Source: CAVSJJ01 sp963771015
Lineage (GTDB): Bacteria; Actinomycetota; Actinomycetes; Actinomycetales; Dermatophilaceae
Assembly (NCBI GenBank): GCA_963771015.1
Contig: CAVYRN010000005.1
Location: forward strand, 248,001 to 312,000
Length of the DNA: 64,000 nucleotides
Direction of reading: 5' to 3'
Below the pieces are notes generated by a model. It was not told the DNA's origin. It was given only the letters and a program-made list of their open reading frames with translations, and made no database searches. The first letter of the stretch is position 1. The number at the start of each line of letters is the position of its first letter. Both the position numbers and the translations under genes were made by a program. Positions 1-8,050 of the stretch are shown piece by piece.

Positions 1-1094
1 AGGGCGAAGATCCCGAGCGCGCTGTTGACCGACGGAGCGAAGCCGGTGACCTGGCCGGTCGACGTCGTGACCTCGGCGATCTTCTTGCGGGAGGCGGTGC
101 CGAACGAGGCGGAGCCGGTGAAGTGGCCCGCGCAGTACGCCTTGGGACCGAGGAACGCCACCGCGACGACATTGCCGGTCGTGTGGTAGGTCCATCGGTT
201 GGCGCCGGTGGCGGCGTCCTGCAGCGTGCACCCGCCGCCGGAGCCGCCGGCCCCGATGAGCAGGGCATCCCCGTCCACGGCGAGGGCGAACGCCGGGGCC
301 CGGTTCGCGCCGTTGGTCGTGGCCGAGCGGAAGACCGGGTCGATGTCAGGGGTGGCCCCCGTCGACAGCAGGGTGAGGTGGGCGGCATAGCCGGCGCCGC
401 CGATGGGACCGAAGTCGCCTCCGACATAGATGCCGGTGCCGTCGGTGGTCGGGACCAGCGATCGCACCTGGGCATCGAGGGCGATGGCCGTGCTCCACGT
501 CCGGTCGACGACGCCGTCCGTGCCGACCCGGGCGAGGTAGGGGGCGGCGACCGGGCCCGTGGCGTCGGTGACGGTCGTGAAGGTGCCCCCGAGGTAGACC
601 TCCCCACCGTCGACGGCCAACGCACCGACGGCGACGTTGGCCTGTGGTGCCCAGGGCAGCAGCGAGCCGTCGCTCAGCGACACCGCGGCGAGGGAGATCC
701 GCAGCTCGCCGTTGACGTGCCGGAAGTCCCCACCGAGGAAGACGGTGTCGCCGTCGACGGCCACCGCGCTGACCGGCCCGTCGACGGTGACCGGCCACGG
801 GTCGAAGGTGCCCGTCGCCGGACGGAACTTGGCGACCGACGACACGACGCGCTGGTCTCCGCCCGGCCCGAGCAGCTGGTCGAACGATCCCGCGACGACG
901 ACGGTGGACCCCGCGGGGGCCAGGGCGAGGACGCGACCGCTCACCCCCCAGGTGCGAGCCATCTTCGCCGAGGCACCCGTGCCGGGCGCGGCGGCCGCGG
1001 GGCCGGCGGCCACCGACGTGAGCGTGACGACGACGGCCGCCGCGAACGCGGCGATGGACGACGGGCCACGCCGTACGAACGATCGAGCTGACAT
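1..1094 (-). CDS. Secreted GGxF-repeat (delta-60-like) beta-propeller protein, C-terminus cut by window edge
   Basis: Open reading frame starting at ATG 1094 and still open at the left edge (364 codons seen). It begins MSARSFVRRGPSS, followed by an Ala/Val-rich hydrophobic stretch and an AAA-AP cleavage region near residue 36, so it is probably exported by Sec. The mature part repeats short blade motifs such as VAGSFDQLLG, LGGDFRHVNG, LGGTFTTVTD and VGGDFGPIGG, spaced roughly 45-50 residues apart. This is the pattern of delta-60-type repeats that fold as beta-propellers. It resembles the neighbouring protein at 1347-3728 in architecture, so the two are likely paralogues. No catalytic residues are recognisable. 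Binding or adhesion at the cell surface is an inference from the fold only. Confidence 0.8.
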   Translation of the reverse strand, partial: MSARSFVRRGPSSIAAFAAAVVVTLTSVAAGPAAAAPGTGASAKMARTWGVSGRVLALAPAGSTVVVAGSFDQLLGPGGDQRVVSSVAKFRPATGTFDPWPVTVDGPVSAVAVDGDTVFLGGDFRHVNGELRISLAAVSLSDGSLLPWAPQANVAVGALAVDGGEVYLGGTFTTVTDATGPVAAPYLARVGTDGVVDRTWSTAIALDAQVRSLVPTTDGTGIYVGGDFGPIGGAGYAAHLTLLSTGATPDIDPVFRSATTNGANRAPAFALAVDGDALLIGAGGSGGGCTLQDAATGANRWTYHTTGNVVAVAFLGPKAYCAGHFTGSASFGTASRKKIAEVTTSTGQVTGFAPSVNSALGIFA

Positions 1095-1281
1095 GAGGTG
1101 TCCTCTCCCCCCGGAGGCGACCCCCGTCGCCGCCACGTACCCCCCGCAGGCGCGTGCGCGAACCGTACCCGAGCGCGGGCTCGATGCCAAGGACCACCTC
1201 ACCCCTCGGACATCAGGCACGACGGACGGCCTGGGACGGCTCACCCGTCCGCTCGGCTGGCCCCCCATCCGTCGACACGAC

Positions 1282-1310
1282 CGCCCCGGCGCGGAGGGGG
1301 CGCCGGGGCG
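1282..1310 (-). terminator. GC-rich hairpin, likely terminator
   Basis: A perfect 10-bp inverted repeat (CGCCCCGGCG at 1282-1291, CGCCGGGGCG at 1301-1310) with a 9-nt loop lies 37 bp downstream of the stop codon of the 1347-3728 gene. There is no long U-tract, as is usual for actinobacterial intrinsic terminators. It separates this gene from the related propeller gene ending at the window edge. Confidence 0.6.
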
Positions 1311-1346
1311 ATCGGGTTCGGGGGACCGTCGCCGGTCCGACCCCTG

Positions 1347-3728
1347 CTACGGAGTGCCGCGGAACAGGGCGAAGCCCTGCTGGACGACGTCCCGCGAGCC
1401 GGCGAAGGTGAAGTCGCCGCCGACGAGCAGTCCCTCGGGGCTGGCCGCGTAGGACCAGACCCCCATCGGGCTGTTGAACTCCGGGGCGTACGGCAGCAGG
1501 TAGCCGTCGCTGGAGTTGAACACCCAGAAGCGCTGCTGCGTCGTGACGTCGGGGCCGTTCGGGTAGGCCGAGCACGCCCCGCCGGAACCCTTGTTGCCAC
1601 CGTGGGTGCCGTAGTAGAAGTGCCCGTTCACCTCGAACCGGCCCTGCATGCCACCGTTGCACTTCGTGCGCCAGAGCAGGCCCGTCGGGTTGGACGGCGT
1701 CCCGAGGGCCACCGCGTCCCACTGGTAGATGTAGTCGGGGCAGACATCCCCGCCGTAGAGGCGCAGGCCGTCGTCGCTGAGGTAGAGGCGGTTGATCCAC
1801 GGACCGACGCTCTTGCAGCCCTGGACGCCGCCGATCTGGTTGGCCGTGAACGCGCCGGTCGTCCCGTCGACGACGGCGATGCCGCCGGTCACCGCGACCC
1901 CGTTGAGGGTCGTGAACGGCCCGGCGAGGAAGACCTTCGACCCGTCCGGCGACGCCTGGATGCCCATGACCATGCCGCCCGCGCGGAGCTTGCCGGTGGG
2001 GCCGACGGTGTCGGCGACCCAGGTCGGGTCGACGGCGCCGGTCGTCGCGTCCAGCTTGGCCGCGTGGACGCGCTTGATGCTGCCCACCCGCTTGAACTTG
2101 CCGCCGATGTAGAGGTCGTTGCCGGTCAGCGCGATCTGGTTGACGTCGCGGTTGGGCTTGGCGGTGAAGGCCGAGTCGACCGCACCGGTCGTCGCGCTGA
2201 TCTTGACGAGGTTGCGGTGGTCCTTGCCGTTGACGTTGGTGAAGTCACCGCCGACGTAGGCGCCCTGGCCATCGGCGGTCTTGACGATGTCGAGGACCAT
2301 GCCGTCGACGTCGGCGACGAAGCCCGGGTCGGCCTGGCCGGTCGTCAGGTCGATGACCGCGAGGCCGTCGCGGATGATGCCGCCGACGCTGGTGAACTGG
2401 CCGCCGAGGACGATGCCGGACGGCGTCGGGACGATGCCGTAGACCTGGTTCCCGACGACGGGGTTCCAGGCGTTGAGGTCACCGGTAGCGAGGCTGAACG
2501 ACGCGGCGTGGTGCCGGGAGACGCCGCCGGCGTATGTGAAGTTGCCGCCGGCGTAGAGGGTGCCGTTGTCGATGGCGAGCGCGGTCGTCCACGGCACACA
2601 TGGCGCCAGGCCACCGACCGCCTTGGTGAGGTGCGGCTCGTGGCACCCGGTGATGGCCGGGTCCCATCCGGTCACCGCTCCGGCGGCCGTCACGGCACCG
2701 AGGGCGACGCGAGCCGCGCCGCCGAGGGTGGTGAACGAGCCGCCGAGGTAGACCGTGCCGGTCGCCGGGTCGGGCAGGATCGCCGACACGGTGGCGTCCG
2801 CACCCGGGTTCCAGCCGGTCACGGCGCCGTTGGCCGTCGCGAATGCCGCGAGGCGGCTGCGGGACTGGGTCCCCGTCGCGCTCGAGTACGCGGACGTGAA
2901 GTCGCCGCCGGCATACACGGTGGAGGCGTCCGGCGACAGCGCCAGCGACCACACCGTGGCCGCGGTCGTCGCCGTGAACGAGGTGTCGAGCGCTCCCGAC
3001 GTCGCCGAGAGCCGGGCGATGCCGCGGTGCGCGGAGGAGCCGATCGAGCTGAACGCGCCACCGACGTAGACCGAGGTCGAGGTCGCGGCGAGCGCATAGA
3101 CCGTCGAGTTGGGCGAGGCGCTCCAGCCGGGGATGCGGTTGCCCGTGGTGGCGTCGACCGCCGCGAGGTTCGTCGCGCTCACGCCCGAGACCCTGGTGAT
3201 CTTGCCACCGATGTAGAGCACACCGGACGGGCTCAGCGCGAGGGCGTAGACCTTGCCGCTCGTCTGGGCCTTGAATCCTCGATCGACCTTGCCGTTGGCG
3301 AGGATGTGCACGACGCCCTTCTTGTGCGCGCCGTCGACGAGGGTGAACTCGCCCCCGAGGTAGTAGCCGCCCGCCCCATCGGCCACGGCCGCGTTGACGT
3401 TGTTGTTCGTCATCTTCGGTGCCTCGATGACCGCACCGGTGGTGGGGTCGACGAGCGTGGAGTGGCCGAGCGTCGGCCCGACGTAGTCGAAGCCGCCGCC
3501 GAGGAGCACTCGGCTGCCGTAGGTCTCCATCTCCATGACCCGGCCGTTCGTCCCCCACACGCTGTTGTCGGCGGTGAGCGACAGGGCTGGTGGCGTGAGG
3601 TCGGCGGCCTGGGCCGGAGCGGCTCCGGCGATGGCGACGACGACCGACGTCACGGCAGCGGCCAGCGCCACCGGACGAGCCCTCTTCAAGCGGGCAGCAC
3701 TACTCCCACGAAATCCCCTGGCATGCAT
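1347..3728 (-). CDS. Secreted GGxF-repeat (delta-60-like) beta-propeller protein
   Basis: 793 residues. The start is placed at ATG 3728 because a purine-rich ribosome site (GGGGAAGG) precedes it and the product then opens with a classical signal peptide: MHARGF, a basic n-region, a hydrophobic core, and APAQA cleavage near residue 41. The frame stays open upstream of this ATG, but that part looks non-native. The mature protein has about twelve GGxF blades (LGGGFDYVG, LGGEFTLVDG, VGGAFSSIGS, AGGDFTSAYS, LGGSFTTLGG, AGGNFTYAGG, LGGQFTSVGG, VGGDFTNVNG and others), enough for two propeller units. No cell-wall sorting signal or lipobox is seen, so it is probably released or held non-covalently. 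It sits downstream of a polysaccharide gene set. Function is unknown; surface or matrix binding is an inference. Confidence 0.85.
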   Translation of the reverse strand: MHARGFRGSSAARLKRARPVALAAAVTSVVVAIAGAAPAQAADLTPPALSLTADNSVWGTNGRVMEMETYGSRVLLGGGFDYVGPTLGHSTLVDPTTGAVIEAPKMTNNNVNAAVADGAGGYYLGGEFTLVDGAHKKGVVHILANGKVDRGFKAQTSGKVYALALSPSGVLYIGGKITRVSGVSATNLAAVDATTGNRIPGWSASPNSTVYALAATSTSVYVGGAFSSIGSSAHRGIARLSATSGALDTSFTATTAATVWSLALSPDASTVYAGGDFTSAYSSATGTQSRSRLAAFATANGAVTGWNPGADATVSAILPDPATGTVYLGGSFTTLGGAARVALGAVTAAGAVTGWDPAITGCHEPHLTKAVGGLAPCVPWTTALAIDNGTLYAGGNFTYAGGVSRHHAASFSLATGDLNAWNPVVGNQVYGIVPTPSGIVLGGQFTSVGGIIRDGLAVIDLTTGQADPGFVADVDGMVLDIVKTADGQGAYVGGDFTNVNGKDHRNLVKISATTGAVDSAFTAKPNRDVNQIALTGNDLYIGGKFKRVGSIKRVHAAKLDATTGAVDPTWVADTVGPTGKLRAGGMVMGIQASPDGSKVFLAGPFTTLNGVAVTGGIAVVDGTTGAFTANQIGGVQGCKSVGPWINRLYLSDDGLRLYGGDVCPDYIYQWDAVALGTPSNPTGLLWRTKCNGGMQGRFEVNGHFYYGTHGGNKGSGGACSAYPNGPDVTTQQRFWVFNSSDGYLLPYAPEFNSPMGVWSYAASPEGLLVGGDFTFAGSRDVVQQGFALFRGTP

Positions 3729-3798
3729 GGACAAGCCTTCCCCTTTGGATTCAGCACTCCTCAAGCTCCCCCCATGGGCGCTTGACCACCCGGGCAAT

Positions 3799-5031
3799 CT
3801 ACTCCCGCCCGGCCATCCTGCGATAGAGCCGCGCCAGCTCCGACACGGCGGCGGGCCACCGGTACGGACGGAGCAGCTCGTCGGCCTCGAGCCGGGCAGC
3901 ACGCTGGCTCAGCTCGAGGTCCTCCAGAACACCGCTCAACGCGGCGGCCAGGTCTGAGGCGTCGCCCGCCCGGAACATCCGGTGGGCGCCGCAGTCGCAC
4001 GCGCCGAGCACCTCTTGGTGCGGCGCGATGTCGCTCGCCACGATCGGCAGGCCGTAGGACACGGCCTCGAGCAGGGTGAGCGGAAGGCCCTCGAGGTCCG
4101 AGGGCTGCACGAAGACGGCGGCGTTGCTGTAGAGCGCGCCGAGCTCCTCGCCGTAGACGAAGCCGGGAAAGACGACCCGCGGGTCCCGCAGTCCCATCTC
4201 GCGCAGCCGGTCGACATACTCGTCGCTGAACGAGGAGTCGCCGACGATCGCGACGCTGACGTCGTCGGGGAGCTGCGCCAGCGCCTCGACCAGCAGGTCC
4301 GGGCGCTTCTCCGGGACGATGCGCCCCACGAAGAGGATGTACCCACCCGGGGTGAGGCCGTACTCCCGGGTGAACCGCTCGGGCAACGGCCCCGGCTTGG
4401 GCGCCGCGACCCCGTTCGGGATGTAGGCCGCGTCGACACCGAAGTGCGACTGGTAGTGCTCCGCGAGGGCGCGGCTCACCGTGACGACCGTGTCCGGGAC
4501 GTGTCCGCTCATCCAGTAGGCAAGCCCGAGGACCGCCTGCGCCGGCCGGCTCCACTTGGCCCGATCCTGGTCCAGACCGTGAACGGTGAGCACGACCTTG
4601 GCCCGGGAGCCGAAGCGCGCGACCGGCGAGACCAGCCCGGGGCCGAGCGCGTGGTAATGGATGATGTCGTGCCCGGAGCGGATGGCGTGGATCGTCGAGG
4701 TGAGGCTGTGGACGATCGCGTCGAGGTGCTTGCTGGGCACCGTCGGCGTCGTCACCAGATGCATGCCCCTGTAGTACTCGGGCACGTCGCCGTCCTCGGA
4801 CGCGCAGTAGCCGGACCGGCAGTAGACGGTCACCTCGACGCCCTCGTCGACAAGCCGCGAGCCGAGCTCCTCGACGTGCCGCTCGATGCCGCCGAAGGTC
4901 GCCGGCAGGCCCTTCTGGCCGATCATGGCCACCCGGACGGGCCGGGTCCTCTGCCGGTCACGCCGCCGGCCCACCGTCGCCGGCAGCGCGACGCGCTCCC
5001 GCCTCGGCATGGTCCTTGTCAGACCGATCAT
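3799..5031 (-). CDS. GT4-family glycosyltransferase
   Basis: 410 residues with the two-Rossmann (GT-B) layout of family 4. The N-terminal glycine-rich acceptor-side loop GQKGLPATFGGIERH lies at about residues 38-52, HGLDQ near 151, and the retaining-GT E-x7-E pair is E314 and E322 (SDLEGLPLTLLEA). No signal peptide or membrane span, so it acts at the cytosolic membrane face on a nucleotide-sugar donor. Start ATG 5031 follows a G-rich ribosome site; the first 30 residues are basic and non-conserved, so a later start is possible. It lies 81 bp downstream of cysN and in line with the sugar-phosphate transferase operon, which suggests a role in the same exopolysaccharide or surface glycan. The sugar specificity cannot be read from the sequence. 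Confidence 0.88.
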   Translation of the reverse strand: MIGLTRTMPRRERVALPATVGRRRDRQRTRPVRVAMIGQKGLPATFGGIERHVEELGSRLVDEGVEVTVYCRSGYCASEDGDVPEYYRGMHLVTTPTVPSKHLDAIVHSLTSTIHAIRSGHDIIHYHALGPGLVSPVARFGSRAKVVLTVHGLDQDRAKWSRPAQAVLGLAYWMSGHVPDTVVTVSRALAEHYQSHFGVDAAYIPNGVAAPKPGPLPERFTREYGLTPGGYILFVGRIVPEKRPDLLVEALAQLPDDVSVAIVGDSSFSDEYVDRLREMGLRDPRVVFPGFVYGEELGALYSNAAVFVQPSDLEGLPLTLLEAVSYGLPIVASDIAPHQEVLGACDCGAHRMFRAGDASDLAAALSGVLEDLELSQRAARLEADELLRPYRWPAAVSELARLYRRMAGRE

Positions 5032-5112
5032 CGGTTCCCCCCGATCATTGGTACTACCCCTCGTACACCGGAACGGCGCAATCCCCCCAGGATGCCGACC
5101 CGGCCTACCCCA

Positions 5113-6366
5113 TTATTGCCGACCGGCGATCATTCCCGCAGCCACTGTGCGATTTGTGCCCTCGTCAACGAGGACGAACCCGCCCGTGGCCCGGTTGCGG
5201 CTGTACTCGTCGTGCAGCAGCGGGACCGTCGTGCGGAGCCGAACCCGGCCGATCTCGTTGAGCGCCAGCTCGGTGGCCGACTCGTCACGGTGCAACGTGT
5301 TGACGTCGAGCCGGTACTGCAGATCCTTGACGATCGTCCGCGCCGTCCGGGTCGTGTGCTTGATCGAGTACTTCCGCCCGATCTGCAGGCTCGCCGACTC
5401 GTCCATCCAGCACAACATGGCGTCGATGTCCTGAGAGACCGTCGGCATGTTGTGCGGTCGGCAGATCATGTCACCCCGGGAGATGTCGATCTCGTCCTCC
5501 AGCCGAACCGTCACCGACATGGGCGGGAACGCCTCGTCGACCTCGCCGTCCGCCGTCTCGACGGACGCGATGCGCGAGCTGAAGCCGGAGGGCAGCACCA
5601 TGACGTCGTCGCCCTTCTTGAGGACCCCGCCGACGACCTGACCGGCATACCCGCGGTAGTCGTGGTAGGCGTCCGACATCGGCCGGATGACGTACTGGAC
5701 CGGGAAGCGCGCATCGATGAGGTTGCGGTCGCTCGCCACGTGGATGTTCTCGAGGTAGTGCAGCAGGCTGGCCCCCGAGTACCACGGCATGTTCTCGGAC
5801 CGGTTCACCACGTTGTCGCCACGCAGGGCCGAGACCGGGATGACATCGAGGTCGGGCACCCGCAGCTTGGTGGCGAACCCGATGAACTCCGCCTGGATCC
5901 GGTCGTAGACCTCTTGGCTGTAGTCGACGAGGTCCATCTTGTTGACGACGAGCACGAGGTGCGGGACCTGGAGCAGCGTCGCGAGGAACGCGTGCCGCCG
6001 GCTCTGCTCGACCAGGCCCTTGCGAGCATCGACGAGGACGAGCGCGAGGTCCGCCGTCGAGGCACCGGTCACCATGTTCCGGGTGTACTGGGTGTGTCCC
6101 GGGGTGTCGGCGATGATGAACTTCCGCTTCGGCGTGGCGAAGTAGCGGTAGGCGACGTCGATCGTGATGCCCTGCTCGCGCTCGGCGCGCAGGCCGTCGG
6201 TGAGGAGGGCGAGGTTGGTGTACTCCTCGCCGCGGTCCCGGCTGACCCGCTCGACCGCGTCGAGCTGGTCCTCGAAGACCGTCTTGGTGTCATAGAGGAG
6301 CCGCCCGATGAGGGTGCTCTTGCCGTCATCGACCGACCCGGCCGTGGCGAACCGAAGAATGTCCAT
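5113..6366 (-). CDS. cysN: Sulfate adenylyltransferase subunit 1 (GTPase subunit)
   Basis: 417 residues. EF-Tu-like GTPase that drives ATP sulfurylase (CysD) to form APS from sulfate and ATP. Visible motifs: P-loop AGSVDDGKST at residues 9-18, switch region GITIDVAYRYF at 66-76, DTPGH at 87-91 and NKMD at 142-145, followed by the two beta-barrel domains. The length matches stand-alone CysN; there is no APS-kinase (CysC) domain fused at the C-terminus. ATG 6366 shares one base with the cysD stop (TGATG), so the pair is translationally coupled. No cysC, cysH or sulfite reductase gene is in the window. Confidence 0.96.
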   Translation of the reverse strand: MDILRFATAGSVDDGKSTLIGRLLYDTKTVFEDQLDAVERVSRDRGEEYTNLALLTDGLRAEREQGITIDVAYRYFATPKRKFIIADTPGHTQYTRNMVTGASTADLALVLVDARKGLVEQSRRHAFLATLLQVPHLVLVVNKMDLVDYSQEVYDRIQAEFIGFATKLRVPDLDVIPVSALRGDNVVNRSENMPWYSGASLLHYLENIHVASDRNLIDARFPVQYVIRPMSDAYHDYRGYAGQVVGGVLKKGDDVMVLPSGFSSRIASVETADGEVDEAFPPMSVTVRLEDEIDISRGDMICRPHNMPTVSQDIDAMLCWMDESASLQIGRKYSIKHTTRTARTIVKDLQYRLDVNTLHRDESATELALNEIGRVRLRTTVPLLHDEYSRNRATGGFVLVDEGTNRTVAAGMIAGRQ

Positions 6367-7280
6367 CAGAAGTAGCCCTCCCGCTTGCGGTCCTCCATGG
6401 CGGCCTCGCTGAACTTGTCGTCGCCGCGGGTGGCCCCGCGCTCGGTCACCCGGGTGACGGCGACCTCGTCGATGACCTTGCCGATCGTGTCGGCGTCGGA
6501 GTCGACGGCTGCCGTCAGGGTCGCGTCGCCGACCGTGCGGTAGCGCACGGTGCGGACCTCGACCTCCTCGCCGTCCCGCGGGACGACGAACTCGTTGACG
6601 GCATACAGCATGCCGCCGCGGTTGACGACCGCCCGCTCGTGCGCGTAGTAGATCGACGGGATCTCGATCCCCTCGTGCTCGATGTAGTGCCAGATGTCGA
6701 GCTCGGTCCAGTTCGACAGCGGGAAGACGCGGATGCTCTCTCCGGGGTGGATCCGGGCGTTGTAGACGTTCCAGAGCTCGGGCCGCTGGTTCTTGGGGTC
6801 CCACTGGCCGAACTCGTCTCGGAAGGAGTAGATGCGCTCCTTGGCGCGGGCCTTGTCCTCGTCACGGCGTGCGCCGCCGAAGATGGCCTGGTAGCCACCC
6901 CGCTCGAGCGCGTCGAGGAGGACGGGGGTCTGGATCCGGTTGCGCGTCCCGTCCGGCGGCTCGGTGACCATGCCCCGGTCGATCGCGTCCTGGACGCTGG
7001 CGACGACGAGGCTCACGCCGAGCTCGCCGACCCGGCGGTCCCGGAACTGCAGGACCTCGGAGAAGTTCTGCCCCGTGTCGATGTGCATGACCGGGAAGGG
7101 GATCCGGGCCGGGTGGAAGGCCTTCTCGGCCAGCCGCAGCATGACGATCGAGTCCTTGCCGCCGGAGAAGAGCAGCACGGGCTTCTCGAACTCGGCGACG
7201 ACCTCACGGAAGATGTAGATCGCCTCGGCCTCGAGGGTGTCGAGCTGGCTCAGCTGGTACCGGTTCTCGGAGCTCGTCAT
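6366..7280 (-). CDS. cysD: Sulfate adenylyltransferase subunit 2
   Basis: 304 residues. Catalytic ATP sulfurylase subunit of the PP-loop superfamily. The ATP-pyrophosphate loop SGGKDS is at residues 39-44, and the family motifs RIQTPVLLDALE, GGARRDEDKARAKER and FPLSNWTELDIWHYI are intact. The C-terminal REGYF ending is typical. ATG 7280 overlaps the cysQ stop by four bases (ATGA), and its own stop overlaps cysN. The start was chosen at this junction; upstream residues in the same frame are not native. Works with CysN to make APS. Confidence 0.96.
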   Translation of the reverse strand: MTSSENRYQLSQLDTLEAEAIYIFREVVAEFEKPVLLFSGGKDSIVMLRLAEKAFHPARIPFPVMHIDTGQNFSEVLQFRDRRVGELGVSLVVASVQDAIDRGMVTEPPDGTRNRIQTPVLLDALERGGYQAIFGGARRDEDKARAKERIYSFRDEFGQWDPKNQRPELWNVYNARIHPGESIRVFPLSNWTELDIWHYIEHEGIEIPSIYYAHERAVVNRGGMLYAVNEFVVPRDGEEVEVRTVRYRTVGDATLTAAVDSDADTIGKVIDEVAVTRVTERGATRGDDKFSEAAMEDRKREGYF

Positions 7281-8050
7281 GAGTCGGCCACCTCGGGTGT
7301 CAGGTCGGCGATGACGGTGAGCAGCCGCTCGGCGAGCTCCGGGCGGCAGATCAGCAGGTCCGGCAAGAGGGGGTCCTTCCGGTTGTACGTCAGTGGCGTG
7401 CCGTCGATGCGGCTGGTGTGCAGGCCGGACGCCACCGCCACCGCGACGGGCGCGGCAGAGTCCCACTCGTACTGTCCACCCGCGTGGACGTATGCGTCGA
7501 CGGTACCGTCCAGGACCGCCGTGGCCTTAATCCCGGCCGAGCCCATGGGCACGAGCTCGGCGCCCATCCGCTCGGCGAGGGCCTGGACGAAGGCCGGTGG
7601 CCGGGTCCGGCTGACGGCGAGCCGGATCGTCACCGGTATGCCGGTCGGCCGGGTCGGCGGGTTCTCGGTCGACAGGACGTCGCCCCGCGCCGGACGGGCC
7701 ACCGCGCCGGCGACGAGGTCGCCGCGCTCCCAGAGGGCGACGTGGACGGCCCAGTCGTCACGCGGCCGTTCGCCGAACTCCCGGGTCCCGTCGAGCGGGT
7801 CGACGATCCACACCCGGTCGGCCTCGAGCCGGGCCAGGTCGTCGGCACCCTCCTCGGAGAGGACGGCGTCGCCCGGGCGCAGCCGGGTCAGCTCGGCCAT
7901 GAGGAACTCGTGCGAGCGCGCGTCCCCCGCGTTCTTCAGGTCGGTGGCCTCGCCTTCCCAGGACCCGCGCAGCTCGAGCAGGAGCTCGCCGGCCTGCGCA
8001 GCCAGAAGGCGGGCCACCGAATGATCCCCGGTGGCCAGATCCGTTTCCAT
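7277..8050 (-). CDS. cysQ: Inositol-monophosphatase-like phosphatase, probable 3'-phosphoadenosine 5'-phosphate phosphatase
   Basis: 257 residues. Member of the Mg2+-dependent, Li+-sensitive phosphatase fold. Metal site residues are seen in LSEEGAD (about 74-80) and in DPLDGT at 84-89, with the distal YEWDSAAPVAVA motif near the C-terminus. In sulfate metabolism CysQ removes the 3'-phosphate of PAP, the by-product of sulfotransferases and PAPS reductases. ATG 8050 shares one base with the stop of the upstream sugar transferase (TGATG) and its stop overlaps cysD (ATGA), so all four genes are coupled. Placement beside cysDN supports the PAP phosphatase call over inositol monophosphatase. Confidence 0.88.
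   Translation of the reverse strand: METDLATGDHSVARLLAAQAGELLLELRGSWEGEATDLKNAGDARSHEFLMAELTRLRPGDAVLSEEGADDLARLEADRVWIVDPLDGTREFGERPRDDWAVHVALWERGDLVAGAVARPARGDVLSTENPPTRPTGIPVTIRLAVSRTRPPAFVQALAERMGAELVPMGSAGIKATAVLDGTVDAYVHAGGQYEWDSAAPVAVAVASGLHTSRIDGTPLTYNRKDPLLPDLLICRPELAERLLTVIADLTPEVADS

Noticed and set aside
1347..3902. Longer version of the propeller protein starting at 3902
   Set aside because: The extra residues overlap the glycosyltransferase gene and lack a signal-like composition; ATG 3728 has the ribosome site and signal peptide.
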